Below are positions 46,033 through 55,616 of a stretch of 64,000 nucleotides of DNA, piece after piece. The stretch lies in contig CAVSMD010000004.1 of the NCBI GenBank assembly GCA_963728995.1, positions 186,001 to 250,000 of the forward strand, given 5' to 3'. Under the pieces are notes generated by a model. The model had not been told where the DNA came from, searched no databases, and saw only the letters and a program-made list of their open reading frames with translations. Made by a program: the position numbers and the translations under genes. The number at the start of each line of letters is the position of its first letter. The first letter of the stretch is position 1. Source of the DNA: FEN-1219 sp963728995 (GTDB lineage: Bacteria > Pseudomonadota > Gammaproteobacteria > Steroidobacterales > Rariloculaceae).

Positions 46033-46992
46033 ATGCCGCTGCGCCGCGATCCGAGCAAAGCACTGCAGCTGGGGTTCCTCGCCCTGCTGCTGATCTCCGC
46101 CGTGATGATTCTCTGGTGGATGTTCGATCACGTCCGCTATGCGCGCAGCGTCGAGCAGCGCTTCGCCACGGTCGACCCCGCCGTCGCGGACGACAGCGCC
46201 GCCCGCATCAACCGCGTGCTCTGGGAAGGCGGCTTCTTCCTGCTCGTGCTGATCGGCGGCATGGCCGTGCTCACACGCACGATCCGGCACGACGCCGAGC
46301 TGCGGCGTCGCCAGCAGAATTTCCTCGCGGCGGTTTCACACGAGTTCAAGAGCCCGCTCGCGAGCATTCAGCTGGCCGCCGAGACGCTTGCGCTACGCTC
46401 GCGCGAGCCCGACAGCCAGCGGCTCGGCCGGCGGATCATCGAGGATGGCGAGCGGCTGCTGCGCATGATCGATAATCTGCTCGACACCACACGGCTCGAG
46501 GAAGGTCGCCAGAAGCTTGCGCCGCAGCCGGTCGACGTGCGCGCAACCGTCAGCTCCACGATCGGCGAGATCTCCGAGCGCGCCCGGCTCCGCAACGTGG
46601 CCGTCACGCTCGATGCGCCCGAGAATCTGACGTTGAACGTCGACCCCGCGGTGCTCGAGACGGCGTTGCGCAATCTGCTCGACAATGCGCTCAAGGCCTG
46701 CGTCGCCGCCGACGGCAAGGGTATTACCGTTCGCGCGGCGCGCGAGAACGGCACCGTGACGATCGCGGTGAGCGACGACGGGCTCGGTTTTCCGCCCGAG
46801 GAGGCGGCGATGATCTTCGAGAAGTTTCACCGTGTCGGCGACGAGCTGCGGCGCACGATGCCCGGCACCGGGCTCGGGTTGTACATCGTCAAGCGGCTCG
46901 TCGAGCTGTCGGGCGGCACGATCGCGGCAAAAAGCGCCGGCGCCAGTCGAGGCGCCACGGTCACGATTCGCTGGCCGGAGGTGGCCGAATGA
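46033..46992 (+). CDS. Sensor histidine kinase inside the haem operon
   Basis: A 319-residue membrane kinase with two transmembrane helices (about 13-31 and 66-80) around a periplasmic loop of only about 34 residues. There is no HAMP domain; the second helix leads directly to a HisKA domain with His103 in SHEFKSPL, then N-box NLLDNALKA, G1 DDGLGF and G2 GTGLGLYIVK. The small loop suggests sensing in or near the membrane. It starts four bases after hemL and overlaps the response regulator gene by four bases, so it is transcribed with haem genes. Confidence 0.92.
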   Translation: MPLRRDPSKALQLGFLALLLISAVMILWWMFDHVRYARSVEQRFATVDPAVADDSAARINRVLWEGGFFLLVLIGGMAVLTRTIRHDAELRRRQQNFLAAVSHEFKSPLASIQLAAETLALRSREPDSQRLGRRIIEDGERLLRMIDNLLDTTRLEEGRQKLAPQPVDVRATVSSTIGEISERARLRNVAVTLDAPENLTLNVDPAVLETALRNLLDNALKACVAADGKGITVRAARENGTVTIAVSDDGLGFPPEEAAMIFEKFHRVGDELRRTMPGTGLGLYIVKRLVELSGGTIAAKSAGASRGATVTIRWPEVAE

Positions 46993-47711
46993 AGGACGCC
47001 GCACGGATACTCGTCGTCGACGACGAAACGCACCTCGCGGCCGGTATCCGCGAGAACCTCGAGGCCGAGGGCTACCTAACCGAGGTCGCGAACGACGGGC
47101 GCAGCGGGCTCGATCGCCTACGCGGCGAGCCGTTCGATCTCGTCGTGCTGGACGTGATGATGCCGAACATGGACGGCCTCGAGGTCTGCACGGAGCTGCG
47201 CCGCGCAGGCGTCCAGACGCCGGTGCTGTTCCTCACGGTCAAAGGCGACGCGGACGATCGCGTCCGCGGCTTCGAGGCCGGTGGCGACGATTACCTGACG
47301 AAGCCGTTCCATCTGCGTGAGCTGCTGTTGCGCGTGGCGGCGATCCTGCGCCGCAGCTCGTGGTACCAGTCGAGCAATGCCACCCTGGCCTTCGGCGGCA
47401 ACCAGGTCGACTTTCAGACCTACGAGGCACGCGCCTGGGACGGCACGACGCACGCGCTGACGCACAAAGAAGCGATGATCTTGAAGGCGCTCGCCGATCG
47501 TGCGGGCAGCATCGTCACGCGCGAAGAGATCCTCGACCGCGTTTGGGGCTACGAGGTATTTCCTTCGACGCGCACGATCGACAATTTCATCGTGCGGCTG
47601 CGCAAGCGTTTCGAGCGCAACCCCGAGGCGCCGATGCACTTTCACACCGTCCGCGGGGTGGGCTATCGATTCACGCCGGCGCCGGCGCCAGCCGACCCCC
47701 AACCTACGTAA
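46989..47711 (+). CDS. OmpR/PhoB-type response regulator
   Basis: A 240-residue regulator. Receiver domain 1-120 with phosphoacceptor Asp55 (VVLDVMMPNMDG), acidic pair Asp11-Asp12, and the lysine in YLTKPF; winged-helix DNA-binding domain about 130-228 with THKEAMILKALADRAG, TREEILDRVWG and TVRGVGYRF. Partner of the preceding kinase. hemE follows nine bases later. Targets unknown, perhaps the haem operon itself or respiratory genes. Confidence 0.93.
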   Translation: MKDAARILVVDDETHLAAGIRENLEAEGYLTEVANDGRSGLDRLRGEPFDLVVLDVMMPNMDGLEVCTELRRAGVQTPVLFLTVKGDADDRVRGFEAGGDDYLTKPFHLRELLLRVAAILRRSSWYQSSNATLAFGGNQVDFQTYEARAWDGTTHALTHKEAMILKALADRAGSIVTREEILDRVWGYEVFPSTRTIDNFIVRLRKRFERNPEAPMHFHTVRGVGYRFTPAPAPADPQPT

Positions 47712-47720
47712 AGAGATCGA

Positions 47721-48746
47721 ATGGCCGATATACCCGACAAGCTGTTCTTGAAGGCCGTGCGGCGCGAGCGCGTCGCGCGTCGGCCGCTGTGGATCATGCG
47801 CCAGGCCGGACGCTACCTGCCCGAGTACCGGGCATTCCGGCAAAAGCACAGCTTCAAAGAGCTCGCCGGCGACGCGGCGCTCGCGGCCGAAGTTACGCTC
47901 ATGCCGCTGAAGCGCTTCCCGCTCGATGCGGCAATCGTGTTCGCCGACATCATGAGTCCGTTGCCGGCGCTCGGCATCGACTTCGACTTCGACCCGGGCC
48001 CCGTGGTCGCGAACCCGATCCGCGACGCGGCCGGCATCGAGCGGCTGCGCACGGCCGCGCCCGAAGAGATTGCGCCGGAGGTCATCGAGGCGCTGAAGCT
48101 CACGCGGGCCGCGCTGCCGCCGAGCACGGCGCTGCTCGGCTTCTGCGGCGCGCCATGGACGCTCGCGGCGTATCTCGTCGAAGGCAAGGGCGCGAAGGAC
48201 TTCCCGACCCTGCGTGCGTTCGCTGCGGCGGAGCCGAAGCTGCTCGACGCGCTGCTCGGCAAGCTGTCGGCGTTGATGGCGCAATACCTGCTGCGCCAGG
48301 CCGCGGCCGGCGCCGACGCCGTGCAGATCTTCGATTCGTGGGCCGGCCTGCTGTCTCGGGCCAGCTGGGAGAAGCTGATTCGGCCGCACCTGACCACGCT
48401 GCTCACGAGCGTCGGGCGCGCCGGGATTCCGCGGATCCTGTTCCTCCAGAATGCACCGCATCTCATGGAGGCCTACGCGAGCTTGCCGGCCGAGGTGCTC
48501 GGCGTCGACTGGCGCATCGAGCTCGGCGACTTGCAACGTCGTTACCCGGAGCGGGCCGTGCAAGGTAATCTCGAACCCGCGATTTTGACCGCCGGCGCAG
48601 CGACCACGCGCGCCGCTGCCGAGGAGCTGCTGGCGACGACGGCGCCGCGCGGGCATATCGTCAACTTGGGTCACGGCATCCTGCCGCAAACCCCCCTCGC
48701 GAGCGTCGCGGCGCTCGTCGAAGCCGTGCATTCGGAGAACCTATGA
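47721..48746 (+). CDS. hemE: Uroporphyrinogen decarboxylase
   Basis: A 341-residue enzyme that removes four carboxylates from uroporphyrinogen III to give coproporphyrinogen III. MRQAGRYLPEYR near the start, the catalytic aspartate in VFADIMSPLPALG, GAPWTLAAYLVEG, FDSWAGLLS and NLGHGILPQTP are all present. Its stop overlaps the start of the chlorite-dismutase-family gene (ATGA). Coproporphyrinogen is the branch point between the two known haem routes, which matters for the next two genes. Confidence 0.96.
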   Translation: MADIPDKLFLKAVRRERVARRPLWIMRQAGRYLPEYRAFRQKHSFKELAGDAALAAEVTLMPLKRFPLDAAIVFADIMSPLPALGIDFDFDPGPVVANPIRDAAGIERLRTAAPEEIAPEVIEALKLTRAALPPSTALLGFCGAPWTLAAYLVEGKGAKDFPTLRAFAAAEPKLLDALLGKLSALMAQYLLRQAAAGADAVQIFDSWAGLLSRASWEKLIRPHLTTLLTSVGRAGIPRILFLQNAPHLMEAYASLPAEVLGVDWRIELGDLQRRYPERAVQGNLEPAILTAGAATTRAAAEELLATTAPRGHIVNLGHGILPQTPLASVAALVEAVHSENL

Positions 48747-49464
48747 GCGACACACCCGCCACTGCCCCCGAGTCGAGCGATCCCGGCCCTCTCGAGCTGG
48801 CCGAGAAAGGCCGCCACGGCGGCAAGGAAATCTTGCTCGACCGGCGCCTGTTCATGAAGTTCACGGCCTTCGGTCGATGCCCGGACCCGCACGCGGCGAT
48901 CAAGGCGCTCGAGGAGGAAGGTGTCGAAGGCGCGCTGTACCTCGACGCCAACGATCCGCAGGGTATCGGCCTGATGGTCGCAGCCGAAGACCCGGCTTAC
49001 TTCGTCACGGGCCTGCGAGCGCTGTTGACCCATCGGCCGTTCGCCGAGTTCACGCACAAGGCCGACTTCGACATGCTGGGCCGCACGTATTCGATCGGCT
49101 ACGAGAGCGATCTCACCGACACGCTGTTCGTGAAGCCGCGGACCAAGCTCTTGAATCCGGAGAACCAGTGGGCCGTGTGGTACCCGCTGCAGCGGGCGAA
49201 GAAATTCCAGACGCTGCCGGCGGATCATCAACGGCGGATATTGGCCGAGCACGGCACGCTCGCGAAGCGCTACGGCGCCGGCGGTCACGCCGCCGACGTG
49301 CGGCTCGCCTGCCACGGTCTCGACAAGAACGACAACGATTTCATCGTCGGCTTGCTCGGGCCGCGGCTGCACCCGCTGTCGGCCGTCGTGCAGGAGATGC
49401 GCAAGACCGAGCAGACCGCGCAGTACCTGGACAGCTTGGGACCGTTCTTCATCGGCAAGGTCGC

Positions 49465-49483
<19 letters not shown>
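48743..49483 (+). CDS. Chlorite-dismutase-family haem protein, candidate coproheme decarboxylase
   Basis: A 246-residue protein of the chlorite dismutase/HemQ family. The proximal haem histidine matches His170 in LAEHG; a tyrosine at 147 in WYPLQRAKKFQTL occupies the place of the catalytic tyrosine of coproheme decarboxylase; CHGLDKNDNDFIVGLLG and MRKTEQTAQYL are the usual later family blocks. The N-terminal domain is the degenerate ferredoxin-like half. Coproheme decarboxylase (ChdC) turns coproheme into haem b in the Gram-positive pathway. It lies between hemE and a ferrochelatase with four- to nineteen-base overlaps. Other roles (haem binding, chlorite breakdown) remain possible; the distal arginine of true chlorite dismutases cannot be placed with certainty. 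Confidence 0.8.
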
Positions 49484-50557
<1,074 letters not shown>

Positions 50558-50568
<11 letters not shown>

Positions 50569-51919
50569 CCGCGACGTGGTGGTCATCGGCGCCGGCATCG
50601 CCGGGCTGCACGCCGCCCTCACGCTCGAGAGCGCGGGCCTGGACGTGCTCGTGCTCGAGGCGCAGCAGCGCGTAGGCGGTCGGATTCATTCGATGCGCCA
50701 GCGCGGCAGCACGGCGGAAGCCGGCGGCACGTATATCGGCGCGGGGTACTAGCGCGTGATCGGCGCCGCCGAGCGCTATGACGTCGAGCTCATGGACGTC
50801 ACTCCGATCCTCACGTTCTTCCGCGAGCAGGATCTGGTGTATCGCGGCGAGATCATTCGCCAGGCCGATTGGCCCACGCACCCGGCCAACGACTTTCCGG
50901 CCGGCGACCGCGAGCACATGCCCTGGAACTACCACCGCGTGCTGACGATGCGCGCCAATCCGCTCGCAGCTCCCGGAGATTGGCTCGCGCCCGAGCATGC
51001 TGCGCTCGATATCGCGGCGCACGACTGGTTCCGCCGCCAGGGGCTCAGCGAGCGAGCGATCGAGCTCGCCTACGGGCTCAACGTGAGCTTCGGGCGTGAC
51101 GCACGCGACGTCTCGGCCTTGCTGTTGCTGTTCCGCGGCGCGTTCTCGAAGAGCCAGCGCGCGGTCGCCCCCAAGGATAGTCTCGGCTACACGGCGCGAC
51201 ACGGCGTGCAGCGTATCCCGGAAGCGATGGCCGCCGCGCTGCGCGGCGGCGTCGAGCTCGACCACGCGGTCGCTTCGATCGCGCTCGACGACGACGGCGC
51301 CACCGTGCGTTGCGCGAATGGCCGCAGCGTCACGAGCCGGCACGTGATTGCGGCGTTGCCGGTGGGCGTGCTGCGGCGAATTGCGATCGATCCCGCGTTG
51401 CCGAAAGCGCAGGCGGAAGCCGTCGCGAACCTGCCGTCGCAGCCCTTGACGCAAGTATACCTGGCACCGAAGTCGCGATTCTGGGAGCAGGACGGCTATG
51501 CCGCGAGCCTGTTCACCGATACGCAAGCCGGCATGCTCGCCGCGGCACGCAACCGCGACCGGCCGACCGAGGTCACGAGTCTGACGGCTTGGATCACCGG
51601 TGACGACGCGGCGGATCTCGACCGACTGTCCGAGGCCGACGCCGGTCGCGCCGTGATCGCCGCGATCGAGAAGATCCGTCCGGCCGCCGCGGGCCAGCTC
51701 GAGGTGCTCGGCCTGCACTCCTGGGGAGCGGATCCTTTCGCGGCCGGCGCCTGGGCGTATTTTCGTCCGGGCGAGGTCACGCGCTACGCGGCGGTGCTCG
51801 GCCAATCCCATGGCCGACTGCTGTTTTGCGGCGAGCATCTGGCGCTCGAAAGCCGGGGCATGGAAGGCGCCATGGAGTCGGCCGAAGAGGCCGTCGCGGC
51901 CATTCTTGCAAAGGGCTGA
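50558..51919 (+). pseudogene. Flavin amine-oxidase-family protein interrupted by an amber codon
   Basis: An FAD-dependent oxidase of 453 codons. The dinucleotide fold is VVVIGAGIAGLHAALTLE with EAQQRVGGRI, the substrate domain follows, and the C-terminus has the FAD-closing LFCGEHLA and GMEGAMESAEEA. Codon 65 is TAG (50750-50752) in a conserved stretch GTYIGAGY-x-RVIGAAERY, where glutamine would be expected; one C-to-T change explains it, and the frame is otherwise open to 51919. It overlaps hemH by 11 bases, and so might be the oxidase of the haem route (the step done by HemY/CgoX), but its sequence is nearer monoamine oxidases. Nonsense mutation, read error and readthrough are all possible. 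Confidence 0.72.
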
Positions 51920-51955
51920 AGCGCGCGTGGCGCCTGGCTTTCCGCCGGGCCGACA

Positions 51956-52010
51956 CCTTATGCGTTTTCGGCATGCAGGTAGAAGAACTTAACCGTTCAA
52001 GTTCATAAGG
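51956..52010. promoter_or_regulatory. Nested inverted repeats upstream of cysH
   Basis: The 174-base leader of cysH contains CCTTATG (51956-51962) facing CATAAGG (52004-52010), and inside it GAACTT (51985-51990) facing AAGTTC (51999-52004). CysB binds loosely conserved AT-rich half-sites of this sort. A cysB gene is in this window, so I take these as candidate CysB sites; this is inference. Confidence 0.5.
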
Positions 52011-52092
52011 CCGGCGCTTACCGTAGTCTCCGTCGCAGGCGTTCCAGAGTGGAGCCGGCGACACGGTCTCAGGCTGTTTTCGGGTAATCACG

Positions 52093-52899
52093 ATGAGCGC
52101 TGCACTGTTGAACCCCTCCGTCTCCGAGTTGCCGATCACGGCGGCGGCGCCCATAGAGTCGGGGTTCGACGCCAAGGCGTACGACGAGGAGGCCACGCGA
52201 CAGGTGGCGCTCGAGCACTGCAACCGCAGGTTCGCAGCGCTCAAGGCCGACCAGCGAATCGAGTGGGCGCTCGAAAATCTGCCGGCCAATCACGTGCTCA
52301 CTTCGAGCTTCGGGGCCCAGGCCGCGGTGTCGCTGCACCTCGTGACCCAGATCAGCCCACAGATTCCCGTCGTGCTCGTGGATACCGGGCATCTGTTCCC
52401 GGAGACGTACCGATTCATCGACGAGCTGACCGAGCGCATGAACCTGAACCTCAAGGTCTATGGCGCGCCGCGCTCGGCCGCCTGGCAGGAAGCCCGCTAC
52501 GGTCAGCGCTGGAATCAAGGTCTCGAAGGACTGGAAGCTTACAACCAGGAAAACAAGGTGGAGCCGATGCGCCGCGCGCTGCGCGAGCTCGGCGTCAGCA
52601 CCTGGTTTGCCGGCCTGCGCCGCAATCAAGCCGAGAGCCGTTCGCAGATTCCGTACCTCGAGTGGTTCGGCGGGCGTTGGAAAGTGCATCCGATCGCGGA
52701 ATGGACCGAACGCGACGTGCACCGCTATCTGACCAAGCACAACCTGCCGTATCACCCGCTCTGGGAGAAAGGCTACGTGTCGATCGGCGACCATCACAGC
52801 ACGAAGCCGATTCACGAGGTCGCCACGCTGGAGGAAACGCGTTTCGCGGGCCTGAAGCGCGAGTGCGGCATCCACGAGATCGATCTCGCGGATCTGTAG
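52093..52899 (+). CDS. cysH: Phosphoadenylyl-sulfate reductase
   Basis: A 268-residue enzyme reducing PAPS to sulfite with thioredoxin. The P-loop-like TSSFGAQAAVSLHLV, LVDTGHLFPETYRFID and WFAGLRRNQAESR are family hallmarks, and the single catalytic cysteine is Cys258 in RECGIHEIDL. The two extra cysteine pairs that bind the 4Fe-4S cluster in APS reductases are absent, so it should prefer PAPS. It converges with cysB. Confidence 0.95.
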   Translation: MSAALLNPSVSELPITAAAPIESGFDAKAYDEEATRQVALEHCNRRFAALKADQRIEWALENLPANHVLTSSFGAQAAVSLHLVTQISPQIPVVLVDTGHLFPETYRFIDELTERMNLNLKVYGAPRSAAWQEARYGQRWNQGLEGLEAYNQENKVEPMRRALRELGVSTWFAGLRRNQAESRSQIPYLEWFGGRWKVHPIAEWTERDVHRYLTKHNLPYHPLWEKGYVSIGDHHSTKPIHEVATLEETRFAGLKRECGIHEIDLADL

Positions 52900-52921
52900 C
52901 CACCGAATCTCGTCGTCGCGC

Positions 52922-52939
52922 CGCGGCCCTCAGGCCGCG
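52922..52939. terminator. Hairpin at the cysH-cysB junction
   Basis: CGCGGCC and GGCCGCG form a perfect 7-bp stem with a CTCA loop. It begins 22 bases after the cysH stop and overlaps the last codons of convergent cysB. No T-run; candidate cysH terminator. Confidence 0.4.
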
Positions 52940-53934
52940 AGCTCTTGCTCGCACCCGCCCTTGAGCGGCAGCGCCAGGTCGCCGAGCAGCCCGTCGACCT
53001 CCTCCTGCGTTTGAGCGTGCGCCGCGTCGCGGATCAACCGCACGGCGTAGTGCGGCGCGAACAGGTGGATGAAATCCACCATGAACCGGCGCAGCACGGT
53101 ATCGCGAGGGAATCCGAGCCAGGTCGTGACGCGCGGGAACAGCTCCTTGGCGTCGAGCGCAACCAGATCCTCGCGGTCGGCGCACTCGAACGCCATCGAA
53201 GCGACGACGCCCACGCCCATCCCCATACGCACGTAGGTCTTGATGATGTCGGCATCGCGCGCGGTGAACACCACGCGCGGCTCGAGACCCTGCTCGCGGA
53301 ACGCACGTTTGAACGAGGACTCCCCGGTGGTGCTGAACACGTAGGTCACGAGCGGATATTCCGCCAGCGACTGCAGATCGAGCGGCTTGTGCTGTTTCGT
53401 CAGCGGATGGCCCTTGGGGACCAGCACGATGCGGTGCCAGTGATAGATGGGCAACAGCGTCAACTGCGAGAACAGCGTCCTGGATCCGGTGGCGATCGCG
53501 AAATCCACTTTGTTCGTGCTGACCAGCTCGGCGATCTGCTCCGACGTGCCCTGGTGCAGCTCGAGATTGACCCGCGGGTAGCGCTCGCGGAAGGCGCGTA
53601 TCACCTCGGGCAGCACGTAGCGAGCCTGGGTGTGCGTCGTCGCGATCGACAGCGTGCCATCGAGCTCCGCCGTGAGATCGCTCGCCAGGCTCGCGATGTT
53701 GCCGACCTCGCGCAGGATCTTGCGGGCCCGGGTGATGACCTCGCGCCCGGCCGGCGTGATCGCCGCCAGGCTCTTCCCCTTGCGCGTGAAGAGCTGCACG
53801 CCGAGCTCCGCCTCGAGCTGCTTGAGCTGCTTACTGATGCCGGGCTGGCTCGTGAACAGCCGTTCCGCGGCCGACGTGATGTTCAAGCCGCTGTCGGCGA
53901 TGCCCACGAGGTATTTGAGCTGCTTCAGAGTCAC
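52930..53934 (-). CDS. cysB: LysR-type sulfur-assimilation regulator CysB
   Basis: A 334-residue LysR regulator. Helix-turn-helix AAERLFTSQPGISKQLKQLE and the effector-domain signature TTHTQARYVLPEVIRAF are nearly diagnostic for CysB/Cbl; VPKGHPL and the C-terminal DIIKTYVRMGMGVGVVA agree. CysB responds to N-acetylserine/O-acetylserine and activates cys genes. It starts at GTG 53934 with AAGGA upstream and is divergent from cysG. Cbl is the alternative, but the neighbours favour CysB. Confidence 0.93.
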   Translation of the reverse strand: MTLKQLKYLVGIADSGLNITSAAERLFTSQPGISKQLKQLEAELGVQLFTRKGKSLAAITPAGREVITRARKILREVGNIASLASDLTAELDGTLSIATTHTQARYVLPEVIRAFRERYPRVNLELHQGTSEQIAELVSTNKVDFAIATGSRTLFSQLTLLPIYHWHRIVLVPKGHPLTKQHKPLDLQSLAEYPLVTYVFSTTGESSFKRAFREQGLEPRVVFTARDADIIKTYVRMGMGVGVVASMAFECADREDLVALDAKELFPRVTTWLGFPRDTVLRRFMVDFIHLFAPHYAVRLIRDAAHAQTQEEVDGLLGDLALPLKGGCEQELAA

Positions 53935-54068
53935 GCCGCGATAGGTCCTTGGGCCCTAGGATGAAAAAGCCGCGTCCTCATGCGAGTCGGCGGCCTCGCG
54001 GGGCATATAACCATTTGTTAGTTAGGGGTGTCAACGCCGCGGCCGACCGCGTTCGCACCCGCCTCGAG

Positions 54069-54091
54069 GGATATTGCAGGCCGCTATATCC
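54069..54091. promoter_or_regulatory. Dyad between cysB and cysG
   Basis: GGATAT, 11 bases, ATATCC: a perfect 6-bp dyad in the 220-base divergent region between cysB and cysG. LysR-type regulators bind T-N11-A dyads, so it may be a CysB site acting on either gene. Confidence 0.45.
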
Positions 54092-54154
54092 GCAGAAGGA
54101 CATGTTGTTGTTCCGCGCTCGCGGGGCGCGGTATCGTGCCTCGATAGGCCTCCC

Positions 54155-55594
54155 ATGCAGCACCTACCTCTCTTTGCCGACGTCCGCCAGCGCGCCATCT
54201 TGATCGTCGGCGGAGGCGTGGTCGCGGAGCGGCGCGCGCGCCAGCTGCTCGCGGCGGGCGCGACCGTGACCGTGCTGGCGCCCGAGCTCGTCGAGCCGCT
54301 CGCCGACCTGGTGGCCACGGGCCAAGTGGCGCATCTGCCGCGCGAGTTCCGGGACGAATCGCTCGAGCCCTACTGGCTGGTCATAGCGGCCACGGCCGAT
54401 CGAACCGTCAACGAGCGCGTCGCAGCGGCGGCCGAGGCCGCCCGACGGTTCTGCAATGTCGTCGACGATGCGCAGCTGTGCACCTTCATCATGCCGGCGA
54501 TCATCGATCGATCGCCGGTCACGATCGCGATCGCCACGGGCGGTCACTCGCCGGTGATCGCGCGCTGGGTCAAGGGGTTGATCGAAGCGTGGCTGCCGAG
54601 CCGGCTCGGCGCACTCGCCGAGCTCGCCGGTCGGTGGCGCGAGCGCGTACGTCAGCTGGTGCCGGATCCGACGGAGCGCCGGCATTTCTGGGAACGCGTG
54701 GTCACGGGCACGACGGCCGAGCATGCCTTCGCGGGCCGTGACGACGATGCGCAGCGCACGCTCGAGGCCGAGCTCGCCACGCTGCGCAGCGATCCGCCGG
54801 AGCGCCGCGGCGAGGCCTATCTCGTCGGCGCAGGTCCGGGCAGCCCGGACCTGATCACGATCCGCGGCCGGCAACTGCTGGCCACGGCCGACGTCGTGCT
54901 CTACGACCGGCTGGCGAGCCCCGCGCTACTGGAGTACGCGCGCCGCGAAGCCGAGCTGATCTGCGTGGGCAAGACGCCGCGGCGGCCGTCGATCACTCAG
55001 AAGCAACTGAATCGGCTGCTCGTCGGCCTCGTGCAATCGGGCAAGCGCGTGTGTCGGCTCAAGGGCGGCGATCCTTTCATCTTCGGCCGCGGCGGCGAGG
55101 AGCTCGAGGCGTTGGCCGAGGCCGGCCTGAAGTTTCAGGTCGTGCCGGGCGTCTCGGCGGCAGAAGGCTGCGCCGCGTACGCCGGCATCCCGTTGACGCT
55201 GCGGGGCGTGTCGCAAGCCGTCGTGCTCACGACCGGCCACACGATCGACGATGCCGCACCGACGCTACAGGACTTCCGGCCGGGGCAGACGCTGGCGCTG
55301 TACATGGGCGTTGCGCAGTACGCCGAGGTCAGCGCTACGTTGATCGCCGCCGGACACGATCCCGCCACGCCCGCCGCGATCGTCGAGAGCGGCACGACGC
55401 CGCAGCAGCGCGTCGTCCGCACGACGCTGCGCTGCCTTGCGGCGGCGCAAGCGGCACTTGAAATTCGTCCGCCGGCGTTGCTGATCGTCGGCGAGACGAC
55501 GCGCTTCGCCGAGCGCTATAGTTGGTTCGGGCCGAGCCGGATCGAGACCTACGAGGACGAATCGGCGGAACCGCGCGCTCGAGCAAGTTACTAA
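54155..55594 (+). CDS. cysG: Siroheme synthase, trifunctional
   Basis: A 479-residue enzyme. Residues 1-215 are the precorrin-2 dehydrogenase/sirohydrochlorin ferrochelatase (ILIVGGGVVAERRARQLL, FCNVVDDAQLCTFIMPAIIDRSP, GGHSPVIARWVK); residues 218-470 are the uroporphyrinogen-III methyltransferase (LVGAGPGSPDLITIRG, RLKGGDPFIFGRGGEE, PGVSAAEGCAAYAGIPLT). It makes siroheme, the cofactor of sulfite reductase, from the uroporphyrinogen III produced by the haem genes 11 kb away. ATG 54155 gives the family's MQHLPLF start; the longer frame is leader. Confidence 0.96.
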   Translation: MQHLPLFADVRQRAILIVGGGVVAERRARQLLAAGATVTVLAPELVEPLADLVATGQVAHLPREFRDESLEPYWLVIAATADRTVNERVAAAAEAARRFCNVVDDAQLCTFIMPAIIDRSPVTIAIATGGHSPVIARWVKGLIEAWLPSRLGALAELAGRWRERVRQLVPDPTERRHFWERVVTGTTAEHAFAGRDDDAQRTLEAELATLRSDPPERRGEAYLVGAGPGSPDLITIRGRQLLATADVVLYDRLASPALLEYARREAELICVGKTPRRPSITQKQLNRLLVGLVQSGKRVCRLKGGDPFIFGRGGEELEALAEAGLKFQVVPGVSAAEGCAAYAGIPLTLRGVSQAVVLTTGHTIDDAAPTLQDFRPGQTLALYMGVAQYAEVSATLIAAGHDPATPAAIVESGTTPQQRVVRTTLRCLAAAQAALEIRPPALLIVGETTRFAERYSWFGPSRIETYEDESAEPRARASY

Positions 55595-55616
55595 CCAACG
55601 AATAGAAGGCACCGCC

